Assembly (NCBI RefSeq): GCF_004295665.1
Contig: NZ_CP034759.1
Span: 62,001-126,000, forward strand
Direction of reading: 5' to 3'
Length of the DNA: 64,000 nt
Origin: Litorilituus sediminis
GTDB lineage: Bacteria > Pseudomonadota > Gammaproteobacteria > Enterobacterales > Alteromonadaceae
Shown here one piece after another: positions 28,329 to 37,469 of this stretch (positions are counted from its first letter, which is position 1; the number at the start of each line of letters is the position of its first letter). Made by a program: the position numbers and the translations under genes. Under the pieces are notes generated by a model. The model was not told where the DNA came from, made no database searches, and saw nothing but the letters and a program-made list of their open reading frames with translations.

Positions 28329-29339
28329 ATGATTGAAGCGGATCGCTTAATTGAGCCAGTTGCTACTGTGGAAGATGAAAGTGTTGATAGGGCTATTCGC
28401 CCGAAAATGCTGCAAGACTATACTGGTCAAGCTCATGTGAAAGCACAAATGGAAATTTTTATTCCAGCAGCGAGAAATCGTGGTGAGCCACTTGATCATT
28501 TACTTATTTTTGGTCCGCCAGGTTTAGGTAAAACCACCTTAGCCAATATTGTTGCCAATGAAATGGGCGTTAATATTCGTACTACCTCGGGTCCTGTACT
28601 TGAAAAAGCCGGTGATTTAGCCGCGCTTCTAACCAACTTAGAAGAAAATGATATTTTATTTATTGATGAAATTCATCGCCTTAGCCCAGCCGTAGAGGAA
28701 GTGCTTTACCCTGCAATGGAAGATTACCAGTTAGATATCATGATAGGCGAGGGGCCGGCCGCACGCTCTATTAAACTTGATTTACCGCCATTTACTTTAA
28801 TTGGTGCTACCACCCGAGCTGGCGCACTGACTTCACCGTTAAGGGATCGCTTTGGTATAGTGCAGCGCCTAGAATTTTATAACGTTGCAGATTTAACTAG
28901 CATTGTTGCTCGCTCAGGACACTTTTTAAATTTAAACATTGATGAGCAAGGCGCTTTTGAAGTGGCTAGGCGCTCACGTGGCACGCCTAGAATTGCTAAT
29001 CGTTTATTGCGCCGAGTGCGTGACTATGCCGACGTTAAAACTCAAGGTGTTGTTAGCCAAGATACCGCCGCTGCAGCATTGGATATGCTCGAAGTGGATA
29101 ATGAAGGCTTTGATATCATGGATAGAAAGTTACTGCATGCTATCATTGATAAGTTTATGGGCGGACCTGTAGGTTTGGATAATTTGGCGGCTGCAATTGG
29201 TGAAGAGCGTGAAACCATTGAAGATGTTCTAGAGCCATTTTTAATTCAGCAAGGTTTTTTACAACGCACGCCAAGAGGCAGAATTGCAACCGATAAAGCC
29301 TATCAACACTTTGCAATGGAGCGACCTAAAGATAGTTGA
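28329..29339 (+). CDS. ruvB: Holliday junction branch migration ATPase RuvB
   Basis: 336-residue AAA+ motor that drives branch migration with RuvA. Walker A is [11 protein letters not shown], Walker [12 protein letters not shown], sensor 1 [20 protein letters not shown] and the arginine-finger region [19 protein letters not shown] winged-helix domain closes the protein ([37 protein letters not shown]). ATG 28329 is 57 bases after ruvA. Standard length. Confidence 0.98.
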   Translation: MIEADRLIEPVATVEDESVDRAIRPKMLQDYTGQAHVKAQMEIFIPAARNRGEPLDHLLIFGPPGLGKTTLANIVANEMGVNIRTTSGPVLEKAGDLAALLTNLEENDILFIDEIHRLSPAVEEVLYPAMEDYQLDIMIGEGPAARSIKLDLPPFTLIGATTRAGALTSPLRDRFGIVQRLEFYNVADLTSIVARSGHFLNLNIDEQGAFEVARRSRGTPRIANRLLRRVRDYADVKTQGVVSQDTAAAALDMLEVDNEGFDIMDRKLLHAIIDKFMGGPVGLDNLAAAIGEERETIEDVLEPFLIQQGFLQRTPRGRIATDKAYQHFAMERPKDS

Positions 29340-29405
29340 TGGTTAACTAATAGCAGTTGCATTAACTCATTGAGCATTCAGCGATAGTTAATTCAATTGC
29401 TATGA

Positions 29406-29915
29406 TTATTTTTGCGCTCTTTCTTTCCATGCTTTGGCGACACTGTAACGCCAAAGCGCCTGAATCCCAAAGTAACCAATAATTGCAAATACTGTAGCTA
29501 ATATGCCGCAGCCAAGTAAAAATGCTGGGCCTATTGTTGATAGGCTATCTACCACCCATTGCCAGCTCGCTTCAAAGGCAAATTCTTGCTGTGGCTGTGC
29601 TAGCACTAAAGTACCGACTAGATAACAGGCGTAGAATATTACTGGCATAGTAAGTGGGTTAGTTAACCACACTAAGGCGATAGAAAGGGGTAAATTGGCA
29701 TGAAATATAATGGCAGCGCCAGCAGCTAACACCATTTGAAAAGGCACAGGAATAAAGGCGAAAAACAACCCTATCGCAAAGGCTTTTGCTACTGAATGAC
29801 GATTGAGGTGCCATAAGTTGGCATTGTGTAATAAGTTACCAAAAACCTTTAAATACTTATTGTCTTTAATGGTTTGATGATCCGGCATCATACGTTTTAT
29901 GGTTTTCTTTGGCAT
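29406..29915 (-). CDS. DUF2062 membrane protein
   Basis: 169-residue inner-membrane protein with the DUF2062 signature: a basic N-terminal part, HRHSVAKAFAIGLFFAFIPVPFQM (printed as NRHSVAKAFAIGLFFAFIPV), ALVWLTNPLTMPVIFYACYLVGT and a final long membrane helix (FLLGCGILATVFAIIGYF). Three or four membrane segments are likely. The function is unknown. It is commonly found beside comEC in gammaproteobacteria, and here it is divergent from comEC. Confidence 0.85.
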   Translation of the reverse strand: MPKKTIKRMMPDHQTIKDNKYLKVFGNLLHNANLWHLNRHSVAKAFAIGLFFAFIPVPFQMVLAAGAAIIFHANLPLSIALVWLTNPLTMPVIFYACYLVGTLVLAQPQQEFAFEASWQWVVDSLSTIGPAFLLGCGILATVFAIIGYFGIQALWRYSVAKAWKERAQK

Positions 29916-30005
29916 AAAACTAATTAATCTCTAACTAATTGTCGGGTTAAGCTTTAATTATTCTACTATGATTAAGTGAGGATAGTTAAAGGATTTAACG
30001 TCACT

Positions 30006-32537
30006 ATGGACTGGTGGTTATTGAGCTTTTTTCTTGGTGCTATATTGTCACTATTTTTGCCCATAGTACCAGAGATTTTTCAGCTATTTTTACTTCTTTT
30101 GCTCTCACTGGGGCTTTTTTATTACAAACCATTGCAAAAGTGTGCTGCTATGTTGCTTGGCGCAGTCTGGGTATTGTATGGAGCTAATCAATATTTTTCA
30201 GCTAAGCAGCAATTGTTTGATGATATTAGTCATCAAATAGCTAACGCAAAAAGTCAAACCATTCAGGTAAAAGGCAAGTTGCTCAGTTTACAAGATTATG
30301 GTGAACACCTTGGTAATGATAAAAAGCTTGATGCTAAAACCTCTTCTGTCAGTACATCAGCTAAAAAACTACGCTTTAATTTTGAGATCATCCAAATTAG
30401 TAGCAAAGTCTTAGCTAAGCCGGTTATTGTGCGACTGTCTTGGCAGGCGCCATCGTTTTCAATAGCACAAGGGCAAGTGCTTAGTTTGAGGGTGAAGTTA
30501 AAGCCTAGCCATAGCATGGCTAATTTAGCGGCCTTTAATTATAAAACCTGGTTAATTAGTAAAAGCATTGTTGCGACAGGCTATGTTGTTAATCAGTCAA
30601 AAACGCTATCAGGCTCTGATCATAAGGTATTAGAAAATAACCAATCCTTAAGACAGCGTTTGTTTTTTCAGTACCAGCAGTTATTGCCTGAACAAGGCAA
30701 ATACCAAGGTATTTTATTGGCTTTGGGGTTTGGCGATAGAAAGCAATTAAGCCCAAGACAATGGCAGGTATTACAAGCTACAGGTACCAGTCATTTAATT
30801 GCTATTTCAGGGTTACATATTGGTTTAGTTGCCAGTTTTAGCTATGTGCTTTGCATGTTGTTAATTAGAATTTTACCGCTAAAGCATGATAGTTGGCCGC
30901 TATTAAATATTCGATATTTCGCTATATTGCTTAGCTTATGCTGCGCAGTTGCTTATGGCTTTCTTGCCGGCTTTTCTACGCCGACATTGCGGGCGTTAGT
31001 GATGCTGTTTATCTTTTGGTTTAGTCAATTATGCTTAATTCACTTAAGCTATTTACGCTGGTTATTGCTCACCGTCTTTGCCATTATTTTACTCTCGCCA
31101 TTAAGCTTAATGACGGCAAGCTTTTGGTTGTCGTTAACGGCGGTGGCTCTGATATTCTCTGTGTTATGGCGGTTTCGAGCTTATTTTTCTGCAGAACATA
31201 AGCTGTTAACATTTTTTAAGGGCTTGATAATAGTACAGTTGGCTTTAACGGTATTTTTACTCCCTTTGTCAGCGCTTTTCTTTTCACAAATACCTTTACT
31301 TGCATTGCCTGCTAATTTGATTGCTGTACCCTTTATGAGTTTTATTGTCATACCTATAACCTTAGTCTCAGTGGTAAGCAGTGTAGTATTTCCATCGTTG
31401 GCAGTGTTTTTGATTGAGCTTGCCAGCTATGCACTTGAGTTAATTTGGCTTTGGCTTGAGTATTTGGCTAACCTTCCGTTTGCTGTGGTGAAATTGTCTA
31501 ACACACTAAGTCAACTAATTATGGTAACCGTGACCTTAGTGCTATTAATGACTATGACTAATTTTACTTACCCTTGGCGTAGTCAGTTTTTCACTACCTG
31601 GTTAAACTTGGGTAAGGTATCTGCTGTGTTACTGTGTGGTGTTTTGCTTAGTGGCTCTAGTCTTGTTGAAGGCTCTAACCTTGTTGAAGGCTCTAACCTT
31701 GTTGAAGGTAACAAGCGCACTATAAATCATGCAAGTTTGCCGATAACGTGGCAACTACATCTTATTGATGTTGGTCATGGCTTATCAATATTGATCACTC
31801 AAGGTGATATGGCGCTGTTGTATGATACAGGTCCTAGTTATCGCGGTGGCTTTAACATGGCTGATGCGGCAATTTTGCCATATTTACAACATTTAGGGAT
31901 AAGGCAACTTGATGCACTTGTGTTAAGTCACGGTGATAATGATCATAGTGGCGGGTTAGCCCAGCTAGCTAACGAGTTAACTATCAAGCGCTTATTAACG
32001 AATGTTAGTGTGCCTGAAGAAATAGCGATAGATAGTACTCCTTGCCAACAAGGCGATAGTTTTGCTTGGCAAACGCTTACATTTGAGGTGTTATGGCCAT
32101 CAAAAGCGCATTTAGCGACGACTTTATCGGCAACTGACGGTAAGCAGAAAAATGATGACTCTTGTGTTTTGCTAATATCTGATGGTTTTTCCAAGGTATT
32201 ACTTACCGGTGATATTTCTAAAAAGGTTGAAGCAAAGCTTATTGCACATTACCCAGAGCTTGAAGTGGATATATTAACCGTGCCACATCATGGTTCAAAG
32301 ACCTCATCAAGTGATATATTTTTGGCAAGTTTAAGACCATCATTAGCTATTGTCAGTGCAGGTTTTAATAATCGCTGGAATATGCCTGTGCCAGAAGTTA
32401 AACAGCGTTATCGTCAGCATGATATTCAGTTACTTAATAGTGCCGAGCTTGGCATGATAGTGATTGATTTTTCTCAGCAAGGTTGGGTAACGGGCAATTT
32501 TAGAGAAGACTTTAGACCCTTTTGGATTGCTATTTAA
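30006..32537 (+). CDS. comEC: DNA internalisation competence protein ComEC/Rec2
   Basis: Polytopic inner-membrane channel that takes single-stranded DNA into the cytoplasm during natural transformation. From ATG 30006 it is 843 residues. It has N-terminal helices, an OB-like soluble part, the Competence domain (about 195-460; LIAISGLHIGLVASFSY, GFLAGFSTPTLRALVM) and a C-terminal metallo-beta-lactamase-like domain (LIDVGHGLSILI, LVLSHGDNDHSGGLAQL, VPHHGSKTSSS). A GTG start at 29976 is possible but has no ribosome site; aaagga lies 12 bases before the ATG. An 18-bp unit repeated in tandem adds a short repeat between the two domains. comEA is in the same window. Confidence 0.93.
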   Translation: MDWWLLSFFLGAILSLFLPIVPEIFQLFLLLLLSLGLFYYKPLQKCAAMLLGAVWVLYGANQYFSAKQQLFDDISHQIANAKSQTIQVKGKLLSLQDYGEHLGNDKKLDAKTSSVSTSAKKLRFNFEIIQISSKVLAKPVIVRLSWQAPSFSIAQGQVLSLRVKLKPSHSMANLAAFNYKTWLISKSIVATGYVVNQSKTLSGSDHKVLENNQSLRQRLFFQYQQLLPEQGKYQGILLALGFGDRKQLSPRQWQVLQATGTSHLIAISGLHIGLVASFSYVLCMLLIRILPLKHDSWPLLNIRYFAILLSLCCAVAYGFLAGFSTPTLRALVMLFIFWFSQLCLIHLSYLRWLLLTVFAIILLSPLSLMTASFWLSLTAVALIFSVLWRFRAYFSAEHKLLTFFKGLIIVQLALTVFLLPLSALFFSQIPLLALPANLIAVPFMSFIVIPITLVSVVSSVVFPSLAVFLIELASYALELIWLWLEYLANLPFAVVKLSNTLSQLIMVTVTLVLLMTMTNFTYPWRSQFFTTWLNLGKVSAVLLCGVLLSGSSLVEGSNLVEGSNLVEGNKRTINHASLPITWQLHLIDVGHGLSILITQGDMALLYDTGPSYRGGFNMADAAILPYLQHLGIRQLDALVLSHGDNDHSGGLAQLANELTIKRLLTNVSVPEEIAIDSTPCQQGDSFAWQTLTFEVLWPSKAHLATTLSATDGKQKNDDSCVLLISDGFSKVLLTGDISKKVEAKLIAHYPELEVDILTVPHHGSKTSSSDIFLASLRPSLAIVSAGFNNRWNMPVPEVKQRYRQHDIQLLNSAELGMIVIDFSQQGWVTGNFREDFRPFWIAI
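31653..31706 (+). repeat. Three 18-bp tandem repeats inside comEC
   Basis: The unit ggctctaaccttgttgaa occurs at 31671-31688 and 31689-31706 without change, and at 31653-31670 with two differences. It encodes a repeated six-residue unit of the type GSNLVE. It sits in the linker between the Competence and metallo-beta-lactamase domains, stays in frame, and could vary in copy number by slippage without breaking the gene. Confidence 0.9.
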
Positions 32538-32670
32538 CTTGTATTTGAACGCTAGCGGCTTTTATTTAGTTGGTTAGCCTTTAAATTCACGTTAATATAC
32601 CTATATTACTAGTACTTCGATTCAATTACCGATTGCTTTTTAAAGCAAAATCGCTGAGATCTCATAACGA

Positions 32671-34473
32671 ATGACCGACTCATCTTCAAATAATTCTGTA
32701 AATAACTCTATCGTACCTAGTCCGCAAGCAACAACTTGGCAAAACTTTGTTCGTTTAATGAAATATGCCAAGCCATATAAGTTAGGCTTTGTTGCAGCCA
32801 TTATCGGTATGCTAGGTTATGCTGCCATTGATGTTTATTTTTTATCTAAATTAAAGCCACTGATTGATGAAGGGCTGGTTGGTACCAATCCTGAATTTAT
32901 GAAGTGGGCGCCGGTTTTTGTTGTCGGTGCCTTTGTTGTTCGCGGTATTTTTCACTTTGTCGCCAACTATTGTTTAGCTTGGGTGGGCAACCATGTGGTT
33001 ACTGATTTAAGGCAACAATTGTTCGAACATATCATGAGCTTACCTGTTGCTTTTCACGATAAAGAATCAACGGGCGCGCTTATTTCAAAAATTACCTTTG
33101 ATACGGAACAAGTATTACATTCGGTAAGTAAATCCATTTTAACCATTATTCAGCAAAGTGCTTTAGTTATCGGTCTGTTAGGCTTGATGTTTTACTATAG
33201 CTGGCAATTGTCGGTTATTTTTTTACTGGTTACACCTGTGATTGCCGTTATTGTTAATGTGGTATCTAAGCGTTTTCGCGCCGTCAGTAAGCGTATTCAA
33301 GGGGCTATGGGGGAAGTAACCACAGCGGCAGAGCAAACCTTCAATGGTCACAAAGTGGTGCTTACTTTTGATGGTCAACAAAGAGAGTTTGCTCGCTTTG
33401 GTCAAATCAATAAACATAACCGCCAACAACGGATGAAAATGATTGCCACTAAGGCTTCAAGTGTTCCTATTATTCAAATTATCGCATCGTTTGCACTTGC
33501 CTTTGTTTTTTACGCAGTTACTTCAGAAACGTTACGGGAAATTATATCACCAGGTATTTTTGTCAGTATTATTACCTATATGACCATGTTATTAAGACCA
33601 TTGAAATTGCTAACCAATGTTAATAGTGAATTTCAACGTGGTATGGCGGCATGTGTTAGTATTTTTGAAGTATTTGATCAAGAAAAAGAGCAAGATGCAG
33701 GTACAATAGCGCTTAATAAGGCACAAGGTCATATTCGCTTTAAGCAAGTTTGTTTTGCTTATGATTCAAGTGCTGAAAACGCTAGTGAATCACAGTTAGC
33801 ATTAGATAATGTTTCTTTTGATTTAGCTCCGGGGGAAACCTTAGCTTTAGTTGGTCGTTCTGGCAGCGGTAAATCAACGGCAAGTTCTTTATTGCTGAGG
33901 TTTTATGATGCAACCTCGGGCGAAATTTTAATTGATGAGGTAAATATTCAAGACTATAAGCTTGATGATTTACGTAAGCAGTTTGCTTATGTATCACAAC
34001 AAGTGGTGCTATTTAATGACACCTTAGCAAACAATATTGCTTACGGTAAACCTGAGGCCACAGAAGAAGAAATTATTGCTGCGGCAAAAAGCGCTCATGT
34101 GTTAGAGTTTGCTGAAAATATGGAGCACGGCTTACAAACCAATATTGGTGAAAATGGTGCTTTACTCTCGGGTGGTCAACGACAACGTGTCGCCATCGCA
34201 AGGGCCTTATTGTGTGATGCGCCGTTCCTAATATTAGATGAGGCAACCAGTGCCTTAGATACAGAATCAGAGCGCCATATTCAAGATGCGCTGCAAACCT
34301 TACAGCAAAACCGCACCTCTATTGTGATAGCTCACCGCCTTTCTACCATTGAAAGTGCGGATAAAATTATTGTTATGGAGCAAGGAAAGGTTATCGAGCA
34401 GGGCAATCATCAAAGCCTACTTGAACAAGGCGGTGCTTATGCACAATTGCATAGTTTTCAGTTTGATTCCTAA
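32671..34473 (+). CDS. msbA: Lipid A export ATP-binding/permease protein MsbA
   Basis: 600-residue ABC half-transporter flipping core-lipid A across the inner membrane. Six membrane helices lie in about 35-330 and the nucleotide-binding domain in about 350-600. Motifs: Walker A GRSGSGKST, signature LLSGGQRQRVAIARALL, Walker B PFLILDEATSALD and the switch His in IVIAHRLSTIE. The N terminus has an unusual Ser/Asn-rich 20-residue extension. It heads msbA-lpxK-ycaR-kdsB, the standard LPS operon, and follows comEC by 133 bases. Confidence 0.97.
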   Translation: MTDSSSNNSVNNSIVPSPQATTWQNFVRLMKYAKPYKLGFVAAIIGMLGYAAIDVYFLSKLKPLIDEGLVGTNPEFMKWAPVFVVGAFVVRGIFHFVANYCLAWVGNHVVTDLRQQLFEHIMSLPVAFHDKESTGALISKITFDTEQVLHSVSKSILTIIQQSALVIGLLGLMFYYSWQLSVIFLLVTPVIAVIVNVVSKRFRAVSKRIQGAMGEVTTAAEQTFNGHKVVLTFDGQQREFARFGQINKHNRQQRMKMIATKASSVPIIQIIASFALAFVFYAVTSETLREIISPGIFVSIITYMTMLLRPLKLLTNVNSEFQRGMAACVSIFEVFDQEKEQDAGTIALNKAQGHIRFKQVCFAYDSSAENASESQLALDNVSFDLAPGETLALVGRSGSGKSTASSLLLRFYDATSGEILIDEVNIQDYKLDDLRKQFAYVSQQVVLFNDTLANNIAYGKPEATEEEIIAAAKSAHVLEFAENMEHGLQTNIGENGALLSGGQRQRVAIARALLCDAPFLILDEATSALDTESERHIQDALQTLQQNRTSIVIAHRLSTIESADKIIVMEQGKVIEQGNHQSLLEQGGAYAQLHSFQFDS

Positions 34474-34495
34474 TACTGTTGGCGTTTAACTGAAT

Positions 34496-35539
34496 ATGCG
34501 ATTAATAGAAAAGGTTTGGTTTAAGCAACATAAGGCGAAGTACGTATTAGTGCCGTTACTGCTGCCATTAACGCTATTGTTTTACTTAATAACGACAGTG
34601 CGCAGGCTGTTCTTTCGCCTCGGTTTCATTAAATCTGTGCAATTATCAAAACCGGTTATTGTCGTGGGTAATATTGGCATTGGCGGTAATGGCAAAACCC
34701 CTATGGTGCTAAGCCTTGTGAAAATGCTTAAAGCACTTGGCTTTAATCCTGGTGTTATATCTCGTGGCTATGGCGGACAAGCGCCATATTATCCATTTTT
34801 ATTAGATGAGCACAGCACGGCTGAGCAAGCAGGTGATGAGCCAATATTAATTTATCAGCGTTGTCAGGTGCCATTAGCTGTTGGTAGTGATCGCATAGCG
34901 AGCGCACAAGCATTAATTGATAAAGGTTGTGATGTCATTATCAGTGATGATGGTCTTCAACATTATCGCTTACAACGAGATATTGAGTTAATTATTGTTG
35001 ATGGTAATAGGCTTTTTGGTAATGGCTTGTTATTACCCGCGGGGCCGCTTCGTGAAGGTGTTAGCCGATTAAGCGAGGTGGATTTAGTTGTGGTTAATGG
35101 CGGGCAAGCGTTAGATAATTCATTACATAATGCACTGGCAAGCTGCCAAGAGAAAACGATTGCGATGTCATTGCTGGCAACGGATGTAGTGCAGCTAAAA
35201 ACGGGCAAGGTTTTATCAGTTAAAGCATTGAGAGATAAATCAGTTAACGTCAATGCTGCGGCTGGTATTGGCGATCCGCAGCGCTTTTTTAATACCCTAT
35301 CAAACTTAGGCTTTGAGCTTGATATACAACAAGGCTTTGTTGATCACCACAGTTTTTGCCTTGATGATTTTATTCACTATGACGATAATACTCCGCTACT
35401 TATGACAGAAAAAGATGCGGTAAAGTGTCGCCATTTTGCCCAAGATAATTGGTGGTACTTGCCCGTTGAGGCAAGCTACTCAGAAGAGCAGCAAGCACAA
35501 TTACTACAACTTTTAACCACTAAGCTTAAACTTGACTAA
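34496..35539 (+). CDS. lpxK: Tetraacyldisaccharide 4'-kinase
   Basis: 347-residue inner-membrane-associated kinase that phosphorylates lipid A disaccharide at the 4' position. Motifs: Walker A VVGNIGIGGNGKTPMV, then GVISRGYGG, AGDEPILIYQR, DVIISDDGLQHYRLQRDIE and LLPAGPLREG. The N terminus has a hydrophobic segment (about 18-38). It follows msbA by 22 bases. Confidence 0.97.
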   Translation: MRLIEKVWFKQHKAKYVLVPLLLPLTLLFYLITTVRRLFFRLGFIKSVQLSKPVIVVGNIGIGGNGKTPMVLSLVKMLKALGFNPGVISRGYGGQAPYYPFLLDEHSTAEQAGDEPILIYQRCQVPLAVGSDRIASAQALIDKGCDVIISDDGLQHYRLQRDIELIIVDGNRLFGNGLLLPAGPLREGVSRLSEVDLVVVNGGQALDNSLHNALASCQEKTIAMSLLATDVVQLKTGKVLSVKALRDKSVNVNAAAGIGDPQRFFNTLSNLGFELDIQQGFVDHHSFCLDDFIHYDDNTPLLMTEKDAVKCRHFAQDNWWYLPVEASYSEEQQAQLLQLLTTKLKLD

Positions 35540-35616
35540 AGTTTCGTAAGCTTAGCTAAGTTAACGCTTGTGATGTTAGATGATATTAAGAAAATAATTT
35601 ATTAAAGAGAATGACT

Positions 35617-35808
35617 ATGGCTTTTGATACAAAATTAATGGAAATTTTAGCGTGCCCAGTATGTAAGGGAAAGCTTGAGTACAACAAAGAAGCGCAAGAG
35701 CTAATATGTAATTTTGACCGTTTAGCTTACAGCATAGAAAAAGGTATCCCTGTGTTATTGGAAGCAGAAGCACGTAAAATAGACACAACTGACACAAGTG
35801 CTAGCTAG
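35617..35808 (+). CDS. ycaR: Trm112/YcaR-family small zinc-motif protein
   Basis: 63-residue protein of the UPF0434/Trm112p-like family, opening [22 protein letters not shown] with one CxxC pair. The second pair of the family is replaced ([12 protein letters not shown] retains a single Cys). [11 protein letters not shown] is the conserved end. The exact role in bacteria is unclear, but it is conserved between lpxK and kdsB. ATG 35617 is chosen over 35611 because the purine-rich aagaga directly abuts the earlier ATG. Confidence 0.92.
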   Translation: MAFDTKLMEILACPVCKGKLEYNKEAQELICNFDRLAYSIEKGIPVLLEAEARKIDTTDTSAS

Positions 35809-35818
35809 GGAGCAGAAC

Positions 35819-36625
35819 ATGACCGAGGCTATTCCTTCATTTGTGGTTGTTATTCCTGCAAGGTATCAATCTTCGCGCTTACCGGGTAAAGTGCTTGCCG
35901 ATATTCAAGGCAAACCTATGATTCAATGGGTGGTTGAAAAAGCACAGCTAAGTGGCGCACGTAAAGTGATTGTCGCAACCGATAATGATGAAGTTGAGCA
36001 GGTAGTAACGGGCTTTGGTGGGGAGGTATGTAAAACACGTGCCGATCATCAATCTGGTACTGAAAGGTTAGCTGAAGTGATGTCGCTTTATCAGTTTGAT
36101 GATGATGAAATTATTGTCAATGTTCAAGGGGATGAGCCATTTATTCCACCTGAGAATATTCGTCAGGTAGCGAAAAATTTAAGCGCGCAAACAAGCAGTG
36201 AAAATATTGCGCGCATGTCGACACTTGCCATTAAAATTCACAGTGTGGAAGAAGCATTTAATCCTAATGCGGTGAAAGTGATTACCGATCAAAACGGCTA
36301 TGCCTTGTATTTTTCAAGAGCGACAATTCCTTATGATAGAGAGCGCTTTTTAACCGCTCAAGCCAGTACAGATAAAGATATTAAAGCCATCGGGGATTTT
36401 TATTTGCGTCATGTGGGCATTTATGCGTATCGTGCAGGTTTTATTAAAGATTATGTTAGCTGGCCGGTCAGTGAATTGGAGCAAATAGAAGCGCTAGAGC
36501 AACTTAGAGTGCTTTATCAGGGGGAAAAAATTCATGTGGCTGTGGCATCAAGTAATGTGCCAGTTGAAGGGGTAGATACCCCAGAAGATCTTGCCAAAGC
36601 AAGAGAGTACGCGGCAAGGCTCTAG
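35819..36625 (+). CDS. kdsB: 3-deoxy-manno-octulosonate cytidylyltransferase
   Basis: 268-residue enzyme making CMP-Kdo, the activated sugar for LPS inner core. The nucleotide-binding start is [27 protein letters not shown]. Also seen are [35 protein letters not shown] and [15 protein letters not shown] 35819 lies 6 bases after agggag (35807-35812). The frame is open to 35798, which would overlap ycaR. It is the last gene of the LPS operon, before a long hairpin terminator. Confidence 0.97.
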   Translation: MTEAIPSFVVVIPARYQSSRLPGKVLADIQGKPMIQWVVEKAQLSGARKVIVATDNDEVEQVVTGFGGEVCKTRADHQSGTERLAEVMSLYQFDDDEIIVNVQGDEPFIPPENIRQVAKNLSAQTSSENIARMSTLAIKIHSVEEAFNPNAVKVITDQNGYALYFSRATIPYDRERFLTAQASTDKDIKAIGDFYLRHVGIYAYRAGFIKDYVSWPVSELEQIEALEQLRVLYQGEKIHVAVASSNVPVEGVDTPEDLAKAREYAARL

Positions 36626-36646
36626 CTGTATATCTGCTATGTGTTG

Positions 36647-36703
36647 AAAAGGCTTTGTATTTTAGGTGTTAATAATAGAGCACTTAAGTACAAAGCCTTT
36701 TTT
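36647..36703 (+). terminator. Long bidirectional terminator between kdsB and ubiT
   Basis: The outer stem aaaaggctttgta / tacaaagcctttt continues inward through a second pairing (aggtgtt / agcactt, with G-T pairs). A T-run follows on the plus strand and A's in front give T on the minus strand. It serves both convergent genes. Confidence 0.85.
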
Positions 36704-36712
36704 ATTGAGCGC

Positions 36713-37300
36713 TTATTGTTGAGCAGATTTTAGGCAATCTTGTGTGTTTTGGATAAAGTTAGCGCTAAATTCAACTAAGTTATGCACTGTGCTAGGTAGC
36801 TGGTCAATATCTATGGCATCAATCAAATTTTTAACTTCTAAACCAAGCTCGGTATCGCCTTCAATCTTTAATCTACGCTGAAAAAATAAGGTATCCGGGT
36901 CTTGTTTACGCCCAGCAATCAGGATTAAATCATCACCATTAGCGCTAAAACTGACATCTTCTTGGATAGCCGCATCGGGTGAGGCCATAATTAATCTGTC
37001 GTGATCATAGCTGAGCCACCAGTTTAAACCTAAGTCAGTGACTGATATCTTAAGCCATTTGTCTTGGAGAAACTCAAAGTCACCGTCTTCTAACGCTTCC
37101 CTAAACACCGATGATAATGCTGGAATTAAGGCTGATTTTTGCGCACTAAAAGGCAGTAAGCTAAAGCTTGGCTTTAATATTTTAGGCATGATATTGATGA
37201 TATTTGCTCTAAGTTTTAGTGGTAAGCGTTGTTCAATCGTGTCTAAGGTATCTTTACTCGGGATGATGTTATTTATAAGGGCGAAGGAAGTACTCAACAC
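36713..37300 (-). CDS. ubiT: Ubiquinone biosynthesis accessory factor UbiT (SCP2 domain)
   Basis: 195-residue protein with an SCP2 sterol-carrier-type lipid-binding domain (about 40-145; FREALEDGDFEFLQDKWLKISVTDLG, WWLSYDHDRLIMAS). It closes with the helix TELGLEVKNLIDAIDIDQLP typical of YhbT/UbiT. UbiT binds ubiquinone intermediates and is needed with UbiU and UbiV for oxygen-independent ubiquinone synthesis. It is divergent from ubiU-ubiV, the usual arrangement, with a candidate FNR box in the shared 169-bp gap. Confidence 0.93.
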   Translation of the reverse strand: MLSTSFALINNIIPSKDTLDTIEQRLPLKLRANIINIMPKILKPSFSLLPFSAQKSALIPALSSVFREALEDGDFEFLQDKWLKISVTDLGLNWWLSYDHDRLIMASPDAAIQEDVSFSANGDDLILIAGRKQDPDTLFFQRRLKIEGDTELGLEVKNLIDAIDIDQLPSTVHNLVEFSANFIQNTQDCLKSAQQ

Positions 37301-37381
37301 AGGCAGTCTCTAATTAAACTTACAATGGCAAGAATTCTAGCAATTCATTAGAAAATTAACCTAATGCAGATCAAGTTTTCT

Positions 37382-37395
37382 TTAATACATATCAA
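37382..37395. promoter_or_regulatory. Candidate FNR/ANR box between ubiT and ubiU
   Basis: TTGATATGTATTAA on the minus strand matches the FNR consensus TTGAT-N4-ATCAA at nine of ten defined positions. It lies 75 bases before ubiU and about 82 before ubiT, in the divergent gap. Oxygen-responsive control of these genes is known in enterobacteria. Occupancy here is inferred. Confidence 0.6.
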
Positions 37396-37469
37396 TAAAG
37401 CAGTTATCGTTAAACTTTACACTAAACGCCATTTTTCAATGCTCTGCGAGAGTAAATCTGGAGATAAAT

